In this document: positions 1 to 12,400 of the stretch, piece by piece
Layout: every line of letters begins with the position of its first letter
Numbering within the stretch: position 1 is the first letter of the stretch
Assembly (NCBI RefSeq): GCF_000315625.1
Contig: NW_005434610.1
Coordinates: 133,069-188,440, forward strand
Length of the DNA: 55,372 nt
Origin: Guillardia theta CCMP2712
Lineage: Eukaryota > Cryptophyceae > Pyrenomonadales > Geminigeraceae
Reading direction: 5' to 3'
Made by a program: the position numbers and the translations under genes
Notes under the pieces: model-generated
What the model was told of the DNA's origin: nothing
What the model saw: the letters and a program-made list of their open reading frames with translations, nothing else
Database searches by the model: none

Positions 1-2394
1 AGCTTGATCGATGGCGTATGCTTGATCTGCAAAGTGACCATGGCTGACACAAACCTCCTCCTGCTACACATCCCCTTCCCGCTCCGCTCCTCCTGCTCCT
101 CCCCTCCGACAAGTCTCAGCACGTCCTGCAGGCACCGACAACTCTGGTCGAGGTGGGGGAGGGGCAGATCTCGCTGCATCATCTCCCGCAAAAATTTCTT
201 CCCTTCCTTGCGGCTCAGCGCTTCCTCCAGCTCATCCACCCGGCACGTGACCGCCTCCTCCCCCTCTCTCTCCTTCACCGCATCGAAGAACGTCGCTGCG
301 ACATGGCCCACATGCTCCTCCGCCACAGCGCAAGTGAATTCTTGCATGCAGCAGGTGGTGATGGAGGAGGAGGAGGAGGAGGAGAATGCAAGTTCCACTG
401 CCTGCTCAGGGAACTGAGACCACAGCAGCATCAACTTCGGCATGGCGTCGAGAATTTTTTCCTTCGCCACCTCCTCCTCTCCCGTCAGATACCCAACGTC
501 CTTGCACGCCCGAGACACGAGCTGCTCAAAGATGTTCTCCCCTTCCTCCTTCCCCTGCAGCTCCGTCGTCACCCGTGGCACCGTCTTCCCGAAGAGCTGC
601 CGCAGCGTCTGCTGCTGCCTCCTGCTCCTCCTCAGCCACCACCTCTTCCACAGCGGACGACGATGCCGCCATTGCAGGAGGGAGCAATCCGCTCCTCCTG
701 CCGTCAGCAGCCACAGGTCCTCTCCTGCCCACTCGGCTGCCGTCACCGCTCCTGCATGCCCGGAGAAGGAGCGAGGGTATGCCTCGTACCAGGCCGGCAT
801 CGTGCTGGGACCTGAGCCAGGGACACCGGAGGAGCCGGCGAGGTAGCAGGAGCGGAGGAAGGGGGAGGACGGGACGCCGACGCAGGGGAAGCGGAAGAGC
901 TTGACGGTGAAGCGATCGAGGAGGGAGGAGGAGAAGACTCCCTTGCTGTCTGCTCGCACAGAGAACGACTTGGTCGCCTCCTCCTCGATGTTGACGGTCG
1001 AGCTCCCCAAGCAGCGCCACGCGAAGGCCTTGAAGCGAGTGACTGCCTGTTCCTTGCCCAGGAAGGGATCCGGGAAGTTGCCGATGCGGATGAAGTCAGG
1101 GGCGTAGGCGCAGGCGACCACGTCCTCGAGGTAGGAGACGCTGACTTGCTCGATGTGGTGCAGCTTGCTGCGAGGACGCCAGATGGATCGGAGATGCCAG
1201 CAGAGCTTGCAGGAGGAGGAGGACCAGTCGAGCGAGGACAGGCGGCTTGTCTCCTTCACCATGGTTCCTGCAGCAGCATGCCCGTGCTGGAGGAGACGAG
1301 AGTTTACAGCCCCCGAGTAGCGTCCGATCCCCGCAGGCCTGACTCTCAACTTGCCAGCAGGATGGGAGAGGTTCTTGGAAAGTAGCCGCACAATCCCATC
1401 CCGCTGCTGCTGGAGGAAGTGAAGGGTCTGACCTGGGGAGTTCTCGTCCACCAGATGCCAGTATAGGATCTCCCCTCCTGCGTCGTTGCTGCGGAGGAAA
1501 CGAGAGTCGACCGAGAAGTCTAGATGAGTGACGCTGGCCGTGTGCCCTCTGCAGACGGCTAGCCATGCCACCACTACCGCATCCTCCCCTGCCGCGTCCT
1601 GGATGCTGTAGAGATCGATGAGGCCCTCGCTGCTGCCCACGGCCATCATGCAGCCCTGAGGATGAGGTGAGGCGGAAGAGAGCGAGGGAGAGAGGGAGAG
1701 AGGGGGAGAATGAGGGAAGGGAGGGAAGGATTGGGGAGATTGGAAGGAAGAAGAGAAGCAGTGGAGCAGACAGTTCGAGCAAGGAAGGAGGAGGAGAGAT
1801 GCAAGGAAAGAGGAGGAGGAGAGGGAGAGCAGTGGGAGGAAGAAGGAGAGAACGAGAAAGGGAAGCGAGCAAGAAGACAGCAAGGGACAGAGGAAGTCAG
1901 ACCGTTGAGGAGAACTTGATATCACGCACGTCGCTGCTCCTGTCCTGAATCTCCACCATCAACGACGACAAGTCTTGAGCGTCCAGGATCGAGATCGTTC
2001 CCATCCTGTGCCCTACGGCCACCCAACGATCTGCCCCGAAGCGCGGCGGCGATACAGCCATACAGGTCGCTCGCCTCCTCCACTGCCGCTGGTCCTTCCC
2101 TGTAAACCCAGGGAGGTAGATCGAGTCAAGGAGGACGTGCTGGTAGGGGTCCCACTTGCAGAGGGTCCCGTCCTCCCCGCAGGAGAAGAGGACGGAAGTT
2201 TGCTCCTCCCTTCTCCTCCAGAAACTCCGCCCTAGAAGCTGAGCCTCTGCTGGGATCCCCTCCTCCTTCATGAGCTGTGCAGATGTGAGGAGGGAAGAGA
2301 CGAGGAAGAAGACGAGGACTGAACCAGGAGGGAAGGGAGGAGGGAGGGAGGAGAGTGAGGGACAAGGTCAAGGTTAAGGACCAAACACACCGAT

Positions 2395-2439
<45 letters not shown>

Positions 2440-5400
2440 AAGGACGAGGACGAGGACAAGGACGAGGACGAGGACAAGGACGAGGACGAGGACAAGGACG
2501 AGGACGAGGACGACTTACCTTGTCAAAGTCACATTGAGCGACATGTTGTGTGATGTGAGGAGATTTCTATGAAAGAGGGTCAGCCGATCTCCATGGGAAC
2601 TTGAGATGTTTCGGTGATTGAAGATTCCAAGGATCAGTTGAAAGCAACGGTATGAAAGAAGATGGTAGTAAGCGTGTTGAGGTTTGAGGAAACAAGATTC
2701 ACAAGAAAGTCAGGAAAAGCTCGACGAAGGAAACTAAGGAGGAAGAGGAGGAGGAGCAGGAGCAGGAGGAGAACGTCAAAAGCAACGTGCACACTGCAAA
2801 CAGAGAGAACAAGTCAGGAAACAACTCACAGTCAACGCGCGATTCTTGATCGCGAACGCCTCTCTGACCATCTTCCAGTAGTTGGGCCTCTCCCTCATAC
2901 TCCTCCGTATCCTCTCAACAACACAATCGTGCTCGTTGGACGGCACCCGCAACCTCAGGAGCATGTTGTAAGTCACATGCACACCCTCCTCGTCCTCGAC
3001 CTGCAGGAAACGTCAGGCAAGCAGGGAAGCAAGCACCTGATCGCCGACCAGGAAGGGCTGGACGTCGTGGAGGACGATGTGGCGAGTGCTGGTGTGCGTG
3101 ATGGTGGAGATGACTTGCTTCAACTTAGTTTGCATCCTTGTGTTGAGAGCTCCGCGATACACCAGCACATCACCTGACTGCACACAACAACCAACGACAG
3201 ATTTCTCTGACTTGTTCTTTCCTGTCAGTCTCTGCAGCTTGCGAGTGGACGACCTGCCAACTTCTCATCAGCAGTGGAAGTCTTGAAAGCTGCTGACTGA
3301 CCAGATCGGGTCCCGATCATGCTGGATGGAGCGAACTTGAACCTGAGGAAGAGGCACCGGGGTCATGACCTTCACGTCTTTCGTCTCCCATCAGCACACC
3401 TGGACCAGCCCCGTCTGCTTCGCATACCTCGCGTTGGGCAGCCTCGCGTCCTGCGGCCAAGGTGTCAAGGAGGTTCCAGCAGCGAGCTGCGAACTCACGT
3501 CGAGATCGAACGTGTTCATCTCCTTGATGACAACACTGGAGCGGGAAGGCAGGTTTCTTTCCTCCATCTTTTCGATCCTTCCTCGCACGTCAAAATCCGC
3601 AGAACTCAACATCATGGGCAGAAGAGCAATCTCACTCACCTGACCTCTGGAGTCTGGAAGGATCTATCCGCAATCATATACTCGAAAGGCTCCACCTGCT
3701 CCATCCATCACTCCCTTAGCAGCGCATGGAAATCAAAAGACCTCCTGACTATCCTGACGGAAGATCGCACTCTTTTCTTCATTCTCCATTTCTCTGAAGT
3801 CGTTGACAAGCGGATCAAAGATCTTCAACTCCCCATGTGGGTCGGGTCTCATGACAACAACGTTTCCCTTGCATGAGGTTGTAAGGACAAAAGCTTCGCA
3901 GATCTGCCGTCATACCTCCATCACGCTATCCCTCGCCACTTCTCTCGATTCCATGAAGGGGAAAACCTTCATAACAACCTCTGCGATCTCCTGCCCGCTG
4001 CTTCCATCACCAACAACATGCACGTGCTCCTATACAACCAGGTCACTCCTTGGGGGCAGGAAGGCACCAGCACCGACCTCTCCGAACATCCTCACACCCA
4101 AGTTGAAGTACAAGGAAGCAGTTGGCAGCGAGGCAACGGCCCTGAGGTACCCAGTATGCCCGTCCACCAAGACTTGCGGCCTCAACTTCCCACTCGCCAC
4201 CAACGGCTGCATCGGCAGCCTCACGATCTTGTTGTTCGAGAGCCCCACGAGCAAACTGCCATGACCGTCGTAATCCAGTCGGCTGGCGTACAGGGGGAGC
4301 AGGACGTTGGGGTTGAGAGGGACAGGGCAGACGTCTACCGCAGACTTGGCAGCGTTCGCCTTCCACCCCCTAGCTACCAGCTGGTCCACGACGTCCGCAA
4401 GGTTCGCCTCGAACATCTTCTCCCATGCAAAGTCTCGCAGCATCTTCTTCCTACTCCCCCGATCGATCGGCTTGCTCGGGTCAACCTTCCACCCACAGAT
4501 GTGCCCCTCCACGTCCGAGGACACCAGCAGCCCCTTGTGGCACCCCATGGACTCTGCGAGAGCATCAGGATGCAAGTAGCTCACGCACTTGACTGCTCTC
4601 CCCGCATGCCCCATCCAGTACCTCGACCCTCTCCCCGCAGCGATCTTGGCCGACCTGTTTCCTACGAACTCAAGGTTCCAGTCCCCTGCCTCCTCCTTCT
4701 GTTGAAAGAAACACAAATGACCGTCCGGCCACCCGCAGACCAGGGAGGAGCCGCACGCTGAGTCAGGGTCAGGGACAACCGCTATGCACTCCACCATGCT
4801 CTCCTCCATCGGCCGCACTCCGACCAGCCACCTGACTCCCTCCACATCCTTGGAGAACTGACTGTTCAGCATCGGGTGCTCCCAAACCTTGATCTCCTTG
4901 TTGCCGCATGCCGCGAAGCCGCACACCGTAGGCGCCATGTGGAGGATGGTCGCCTTGCCCACCTGCCCCTTGAAGAGGACGGAAGGAGGGTCGTCTTGCC
5001 ATCGGTAGCAGGCGAACCTGTGGAGCTCGTCGTCCCCGATGCACATTATGTATTGCCCGTCCGCGCTGAAGGAGAGAGCAACGATGCGGAATTCACAGAA
5101 GCCGGACATGACAGCTTCCGGCACGCAGGAGGAGGAGGAGGAGGAGGAGAAGACTTTCATGGGAGACCACACGGCGACGGAAGGGTTCATGGAACCATGG
5201 GACGAAACCTGTCCCGTAGCAACCAGTGTCCTCTGCGCATTTACTGCCATGGAGCAGATCTCCCCGTCATGAAAGATGAAGAATTTCTGCTTCCTCTCTT
5301 CGATGTCCATCACCACACCTATGGAGGACGTGAAGTATGCTATCTTCATCCCGTCCACCACTCCTCCCTCGTTCGCCACGAAGAAGAGGTTGTTCCTCGA

Positions 5401-5769
5401 CGGCGCCATGCGCGTCTCCGGGCTGTGGTCGTTGTGGAGCCATGCGTAGCCGTCGTGCCCGTGGTACCCGTACACCCACTCGAGCTCGAGCTCGTTCTCC
5501 GGGGGAGCATGGTGCCCCGGACTCTCCCGCCATCTCTCATCAGGGAACACCTGCGTCTTGCAGAAGGTGTACTTCTCTCCCACAGCCGGGTCCTCCTCCT
5601 GCTTCTTCTTGTGAGGGAGGAGATCGTCCTTAGGGAAGGAGGAGAAGGAGAGGCTGCTCTTGAGGCTCGTTGCCCTCTCCCTCGTGCTGACGATCCTCGA
5701 GCGAGCTGCTGCTGTCAGCTTCGAAGGATCGTAGAGGCCGGCAGGCGCCCCTGTCCTTCCCTTGTTCAT
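1..5769 (-). CDS. EML-type HELP/WD40 microtubule-associated protein, 3' end outside window
   Basis: The first exon (5769-4096, 558 codons) holds a HELP-like segment (WVYGYHGHDG, then RNNLFF) and the EML signature IAYFTSSIGVV followed by HDGEICSMAVNAQRTLVATGQ-like WD blades. EML proteins have a HELP motif and two tandem beta-propellers that bind microtubules. The second propeller is visible at about 2271-1100, including SCGEDGTLCKWDP, VGHRMGTISILD and FLRSNDAGGEILYWH. The coding frame continues to base 1, so the C terminus is missing. Splices I can support: 4095-4030, a phase-0 intron of about 250 nt at 2819-2570, and one whose donor is at 2518, with the hexamer repeat inside. Exons between about 3920 and 2980 encode a region I do not recognise (for example VLVYRGALNTRMQTKLKQ) and have uncertain boundaries. 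An alternative is two adjacent genes, with the first ending at a stop near 2776. The start ATG at 5769 follows a polypyrimidine tract. Family call is firm; the gene model is partial. Confidence 0.72.
2398..2515. repeat. GACGAG/GACAAG hexanucleotide repeat in EML intron
   Basis: About 20 tandem copies of a hexamer with periodic GAG-to-AAG variants. It lies just inside the intron whose donor (minus strand) is at 2518, so on the sense strand it is a CCTCGT/CCTTGT pyrimidine-rich run. Confidence 0.85.
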
Positions 5770-6341
5770 GGCGAATCGAGACCGAAGGAGGGAGCGACTA
5801 CCAGGCTAGTGCTCCTTCCTTCTCTCCCTCCCTCCCTCCTTCCTCCTTCCCTCCCTCCCTCCTTCCCTCCCTCCCTCCCTCCCTCCCATCCTTCCGATAC
5901 CCGGCATTTCGAGGCTCTACGGGCTTTCCGGAGGGACTGAAAAACAGGGAGGAGGCTGGGGAGGAGGCGGAAGGATGGGGGCAGAGTGGGGAGGGATGGG
6001 AGCGAGAGGAAGGAGAAGGGGCATCGAGGAAACGATGAGAAGAAGGAAGGTCAGAGGAAGGGATAGAAGCTCGACAACAAAGGCGATGATTGTTGTACCA
6101 TGAGGTAATTGCAAGAAACGTTCGTTTTCGAAGCTATTTCACTGTTTGCACAACGACACTGCACAAGAGCTTCTACAAGTGGAGCTCCTGAAGCCGCCAC
6201 TTGCCCTCATGATCCCACCCTTACTTCCCCAGCATACATCACAAAACCTCGCCGCCATCTTTTGGTGAGCATTTCTCTATTTACACCATCACAAACATAT
6301 ATACAAGAATCCCATCAGACGCGTGCCGATCCGCCCGCCCC
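5770..6341. other. Intergenic region with polypyrimidine tract
   Basis: Between the EML start and the 3' end of the next minus-strand gene. Positions 5818-5888 are a CCCTCCCT-type run, followed by a purine-rich stretch (5940-6060). It presumably contains the EML promoter. I see no coding potential. Confidence 0.6.
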
Positions 6342-6778
6342 TCACACGAGGATGCTCGCTGTCTCCCAGTCAACTTCGATCGGGATGCTGCCGGAGCCCA
6401 GGGCAAGGAAGGCGTACGTTAGAGGAGCCAGCATGAGGAGAAACCCTGCGCGCCAACGTCAGTCCGCTCCATTCTCCTCATCGCGTCCTCACCAAGGATG
6501 GGGAGGAGACAAGTCTGCAGATTGTCAGGCTCCATAGCGGTCTCGCTCACAGCAACAGCTTCCCGCTCCTCGAACAGGTTGTTCTGCTTCAGCACCACCC
6601 GACCCTCCGGCCTCAGGGTCATCGTGTCCCTCATCGTAAAGCCGCCATGGCTCCAGCGCTTCATGTCGCTCCTCCGCAGCTGCAGGCTGCATGCTGGCAG
6701 CGCCATGAAGCCGTCAACGCTTCCCATCATGTCTCCAGCTAAAGAAGCGAAACAGAACACAAAACACCATCTGTTCAT
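6342..6778 (-). CDS. Small plastid-targeted membrane protein, unknown
   Basis: Two exons (6778-6493 and 6445-6342) join in phase 1 to give 129 aa. The donor is GTGAGG and the acceptor GCGCAG. Residues 1-20 form a hydrophobic signal peptide (MNRWCFVFCFASLAGDM). It is followed by VDGFMALPACS, which places a phenylalanine at a plausible cleavage site, and then by a basic Ser/Thr-containing stretch. This is the layout of cryptophyte bipartite plastid leaders. The mature part is short, with an acidic middle (LFEEREAVAVSE) and one predicted transmembrane segment near the C terminus (GFLLMLAPLTYAFLALGSG) before a short tail ending ETASILV. I do not recognise the family. A small thylakoid or envelope protein is likely from the topology. 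The splice restores a hydrophobic segment that the unspliced frame loses. Confidence 0.6.
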
Positions 6779-8829
6779 CTTGCTTCTAGCAATGCTCGTC
6801 TTCACAGAGATCTTGCAGGAACTGATGTTTGTAAGAGCTTGTCGAATACCTTCACACACTACCCTGCAAGAAAACCAGTGAGGGGTGATCAACAGAAGCT
6901 GTCTTTGCAGAGCAGCAAAAAATCTGCTCTTGCAGAGCAAGATGCGGAACAAAAGGGAACCAGCGCGTTGAACATTTGTGTCGCATGCAGCAACAACATC
7001 AAGTAGCGATCGATTGGCATTCGATATCACCTTCACAGTAACTAACTAAAGCGTCACATTGGATGACAGAGTGTTGCTCTATCGCACTCGCTACAACATG
7101 ATAGCAATACGGCAGCAAGTAGCGAATCGTATCAAAGTCATTGCGATAACGAGCAAGAATGTCCAAATGAGGTTTGTAGGAGTAAGCGTCTGAAGCAGGT
7201 AGTAACAAACAGCAGAGCGCGATCTTGGAAAGAAAAGAATAGCAGAAAGAGAGTGCAAGAGCAGGAGTAGGAAGGAACAGGGATAAGAGAAGGGCAAGGG
7301 AAGGGCAACAGAAAGTGCGAAAGACAAGAGGCTGAAACAGAGACTGAAGATAGACAGGAGTGAGAGACTTGGAATGAGTTGAAACTTCGGGGTCTACAAA
7401 GAGGAACGGCTGGCCATCGGAAACAAGGAGACTTGGGGAGGACATGTGAAGTCCAGGGCAAGCAGGAATGCAAGATCGAACATGTCCATAAAGGGAGAGG
7501 AAGGAATGAGGAGGAGGAGTACAAAGACGGGATCTATGTGCTCAAGTGGTGGGATGGGGAACGAAAGGGGGCGATGGGCAGTTGAGATGTTGCATGTGCT
7601 TTCGTGGATGCGATCTCCCCAAAATCGGGGAAAGAGACGTTTTCACCAGATATTGGTGCTAAATGCAAAATATGCTTCAAAATTATCAAACTTGTTTTCA
7701 AATTTGATTATTATAGTATCAGGATTTTAATTAGGCTTTGAAAGACCCCTTCGTGGTATGCTGCCTCATAAGCCTTTGGTCTCATTTTACTCTTGTCAGC
7801 CCACCCACCCTACCCATTCTTGTTGGAGAACCTTTTGAGGACCCCAAACATTAGTTACCCCACCCCCACATTATAGTGTAATTACCCTCTAAGTCGTGCT
7901 GAAAATTTACGGTATAAATACCCCCACCCTGATCGCCATTAAATTTCCTCTGAGTACCGGTAACAGACACCCTATTACGAATGTTGGATACCTATAAAAC
8001 ATAGGGAAACAAAGGGGTAGGGGGGTCCAGCTATACAACGTACCTGTAAATTCGGGGTAGGGGTAGGCTGAAATCACGGGTTAATATGATTGAGAAAAAT
8101 AGGGTAGGGGTAATAAGACCAGGGGACCTTTGCATGGAGCATAGAGGGGTACTAATAAATATACTACGGGTACATTTGAGATGCAAGAAGAGGGTAGTAG
8201 GTGTTTGGATTGAGTACCGGTTAATCTATAGAAATCGAAGGTGGTGGGGTAATGCCGGTCAACGGTATGCAGGTGAGTGGATGGAGTTGGAACGGGGAGG
8301 GGAGGGGAGGGGAGAAGGACAGGCAATCAATGGAGTATGGATCTGAGAGTAGAGCCGTTTGAGTGTTGCTGGAGATTGCACATGCTATGTGAAACAAAAG
8401 CCCTGATGATGTGAAGTTTTATCCTGATGTCCCTACTTGATAGCAAACACTAGAATGGAAATTGTGGCGAGGAGGACATGAGATGTCTTACCGACACTGC
8501 ACCAACTCTAACGACTCAAGATTCCGCATTCAATCATCCTCTAGGGGCTCCAGAGACCGCCAGGTAATATCTCCTCCCCTCCCCTCCGTCCCTCCTTCAT
8601 CCATCAACCCACCCACCCACCTCTCCATCTATCTATCCCTCCCTCCTTCCTGTCTGGCGATCTGAGATGCCCGAGCAGGACATAGGATCAGGTGGTACTT
8701 ACCTCTGGCGACCTTCGCATGCACGAGCAGAACCTGAGCCCGTGCTGTTGTTCAACTGCTTTCCGAAGCGAGTAGATGGTCTGCGGGAACCAGAAACAAG
8801 GAGAGGCAGATCCGCAGCAAGTTTGAAGA
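6779..8829. other. Long noncoding stretch with G/C-tract island
   Basis: No convincing gene. Open frames between 6999 and 7730 are low-complexity shadows. From about 7790 to 8350 the DNA is dominated by CCCCACCC, GGGGTAGGG and TACCGGT-type strings, with AT-richer spacers and several copies of GAGTACCGGT. The same texture recurs at 16210-16480, 28440-28700, 32280-32460, 47780-48060 and 50130-50280. An untranslated exon of the downstream plus-strand frame may lie near 8480-8570, where MSYRHC... is followed by a GTAATA donor. Confidence 0.5.
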
Positions 8830-9407
8830 ATGAGAGCGGGCGATGGACACGAAGAGACCTGGCTAGCAGAGATGATGCAAGGTCTGTTGTCCTCCCCACA
8901 AGACCTCTCATTTGATGTTTCCTTTGTCAAACTTTCAGATCTTCGATTGCAAGCTTTCAGCGATCACACAGGTAGATCTCCTCCTCCTCCTCCTCCTCCT
9001 CCTCCTCCTCCCCCTCCCTTCAGCTCACTTCGCCATATAATGGCAGAAATTCTTCATGCACCTCTCTCTCGTCCCCTGTTACATTCGCCGCTTCTGCTCC
9101 TGTATTGGTTTTTAAGTGGTGTAGCAGAAATCTCATGGAGTTTGTAGCCAGTGCAAAGCGCAAGGGCATGACAGAAGAGTCTCTAACTGTTCTCAGAGAA
9201 GAGGTGAACGAAATTTGCGCTCCCTGCTGCACATACTTCTCATCCTCGCATCTTCCAGATCCAAGAGATCGGCAAGGCTTTACAAAAACTGAATCAGGTG
9301 CACAGAAAGTCCTAAGTCTTCCTATGGGAAAGTTTTTGAAGACAACCAAAGTCAACTTCAAGGTTTCAGCATTTTTATCATGGTTCGAACGACCTCTCGG
9401 CCCGTAA
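8830..9407 (+). CDS. Possible small gene, unrecognised
   Basis: A weak model. The frame from 8830 (MRAGDGHEETWLAEMM) runs to a possible donor GTAGAT at about 8971, followed by a TCC-rich intron. A second open stretch ends at a stop at 9407 and contains RNLMEFVASAKRKGMTEESL and LREEVNEICAPCC, which look coding (mixed charge, no low complexity). The phases of the two parts do not join with an obvious acceptor, so the true start is uncertain. It ends 39 bp from the converging nucleoporin stop. A minus-strand frame covering the same bases is less convincing. No function can be given. Confidence 0.3.
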
Positions 9408-9446
9408 CAACAGCACATGTCCTAGACGAGCTTCAACCTTTCCCCT

Positions 9447-12400
9447 TCAGTGCTTCTTAGCTGACCTTCGAGCTTTCACTATTTTCCGCTGCGGCACTCC
9501 GTCATCCTGACTAGGAGCTCCACCCCCGAAACCCCCTTGCGGCGCTCCTCCTCCAAACCCTTGACCCCCGCTGCTCCCGAAGGCGGCAGGTGCCTGCTGC
9601 TGCTGTGCTCCTGCCCCGAACGTGAAGGGAGCGGCAGCTGACCCAAAGGCTGCCCCACCTCCGAAGGAAGGAGCAGAAGACCCGAACGACGATGCCCCAA
9701 AGGCCGAAGAACTTGCGCCAAACGGCGACGGAGCTCCCCCACCGAACGGCTGCTGCGACCCACCAAATGCCGGAGCCGAGGCGTTGAAAGCGCTCTGCCC
9801 TCCTCCAAAAGTGAAGGTAGAAGACGATGCTCCGAAGGCTCCAGTAGATCCGAAGGCCGACCCCCCGCCTGTGCTGCCGAAGGGAGGAGCTGCCGGGTTG
9901 CCAAACGCCGAGCCGGTCGAGCCGAACCCTCCGCCACCGAAGGCAGGAGTGGAGGTTGTGCCTGACCCTGTGCTTCCGAAGCCAGAGGGCGCGCTGCTGC
10001 CTCCGAAAGTGAACGGCGTGCCAGCAGCTCCGAAAGCTGAACCCGTCGGTGCCCCGAACGTGAAGGGTTGGCCAGCCGCCGAGGATGGAGCTTCGTCTGA
10101 CATCATCCCTTCATTGCTAGAACCAGCCTTGGCAGCGTCAGCTGCTGCGCTCGAGTTGCCTGCTCCGAATGTGAACGGAGCGTTAGTGCCACCTGTTGAC
10201 CCAAAGGCTGGGGCGCTCGACCCAAAGGCTGGGGCGCTCGACCCAAAGGCTGGGGCGCTCGACCCAAAGGCTGGGGCGCTCGACCCAAAGGCTGGGGCGC
10301 TCGACCCAAAGGCTGGGGCGCTCGACCCAAAGGCTGGGGCGCTCGACCCAGAGGCTGGGGCGCTCGACCCAGAGGCTGGGGTGCTGGACCCGAAAGATGT
10401 GGGAGCACTCGAGCCGAAAGCAAAAACGCTTCCAGTCGACGCGATCTTATCGCCCGCGGCAGAGGATGCAGCTGGAGTGCTGCCGAAAGAAAACGTGGCT
10501 GGAGCTGCACTGCCTGTCGAAGACCCGAAGGCGAAGACTGAGGACGAGGCCGAACTGGCCGCGGACTCTTGAGTCGCAGGCGTACTTCCGAAGGAGAAGA
10601 CGGCTGGAGTTTGACTGGTCGATGTGGAAGATTGAGACGAGCTGGCGCTGGACCCTCCGAACACGAAGGCAGACTTGGACTGTGGTTCCGACGCGCTGGC
10701 TGACGTTGGGGGAGCAGCCACATTCGAGCTTCCAAAAGTGAAGACACTGCTGGAGCCTGATTCTGACTTCGGTGCATCCGAGCTCGCCGCACTGGAGTTG
10801 CCAAATGTAAACACGCTGCTTGATGAAGCACTTTGTGTTTCTGCAGATTTCAAGGGAGCTGCACCAAACGAAGGCGTGGTTGAAAAAGAGGAGGACGAGG
10901 ATGCACCAAATGAGAAAGTCAGTGGGGCTGAACCGCTTGGAGCTGGGGCAGAAGTCTTTGCTGGCTCACTTCCGAAGCTAAAAGTAGGAGGCTTTGTAGA
11001 TTCAGAAGGCGCCGAGTCCGTCTTTGCTGGATCGCTACTTGCTCCCTTGCTATCGCCGCGCTCCTGCTTGTCCTCCTCGTCGATCTCTTTTGACCCTGTC
11101 GACTCAAAGCCCACGTCCACCTTCTTCGTCGGCCACTGGAAGGTCGTAGGTACCCCGCTCTTCCTTGCCATCTCCTCGTACGCCTTCCGCCTCTCTGCCG
11201 CTTTCTTTGCTGCATCTCCGTCTGCATCCTTGCTCGCTGCTCCGCCATCTTCCGCCTTTGACACCTTGCTGTCCTCCTTCTTTTCGTCAGTGCTGCTCTT
11301 GCTCGCTCCAAACGTAAAACCCCCACTTGACGACTTCTCGCCGCTGGAAGCTCCGCTCGACCCAAACGTGAAACCTGGTCCGGCCGCCGTAGATGTCGTA
11401 GTCTCAGTCGCCTTGGCACCGAAACTGAATGTCGAGGACCCTCCTGTAGACGCCGAGGTCGATCCAAAGCCAAACGAGAAGCCTGATGAGCCGCCTCCTG
11501 CCGCTGGCTTCGAGCTGGAGGCTGACCCGAACGTAAAACCTGAGCCGCTGCCTCCTGTACCAAAGCTGAGGCCACTGCTCGATCCCGCATTCGACGTCCC
11601 GAACGTGAAGCCCGATGATGCGCTGCCTCCTGCCGCCTTCTCTCCGCCGGTGGCTCCGGGCTTAGGAGCTTCACAGGACATGCACTTGTCCTTGGCCTCT
11701 GCGTTGTTCATCGTCAAGCACTCTGTGCATCTCCACTGCCCAGGCTTTGGCTTGAACAATTCCGATAAAGGAACTTGTCCACCGTTTGAGTTTTGGCTAC
11801 TTTCAGCAGACTTTGATGTGTCCTTGCTATCGCCGCGCTCCTGCTTGTCCTCCTCGTCGATCTCTTTTGACCCTGTCGACTCAAAGCCCACGTCCACCTT
11901 CTTCGTCGGCCACTGGAAGGTCGTAGGTACCCCGCTCTTCCTTGCCATCTCCTCGTACGCCTTCCGCCTCTCTGCCGCTTTCTTTGCTGCATCTCCGTCT
12001 GCATCCTTGCTCGCTGCTCCGCCATCTTCCGCCTTTGACACCTTGCTGTCCTCCTTCTTTTCGTCAGTGCTGCTCTTGCTCGCTCCAAACGTAAAACCCC
12101 CACTTGACGACTTCTCGCCGCTGGAAGCTCCGCTCGACCCAAACGTGAAACCTGGTCCGGCCGCCGTAGTCTCAGTCGCCTTGGCACCGAAACTGAATGT
12201 CGAGGACCCTCCTGTAGACGCCGAGGTCGATCCAAAGTCAAACGAGAAGCCTGATGAGCCGCCTCCTGCCGCTGGCTTCGAGCTGGAGGCTGACCCGAAC
12301 GTAAAACCTGAGCCGCTGCCTCCTGTACCAAAGCTGAGGCCACTGCTCGATCCCGCATTCGACGTCCCGAACGTGAAGCCCGATCCTGCCGCCTTCTCTC

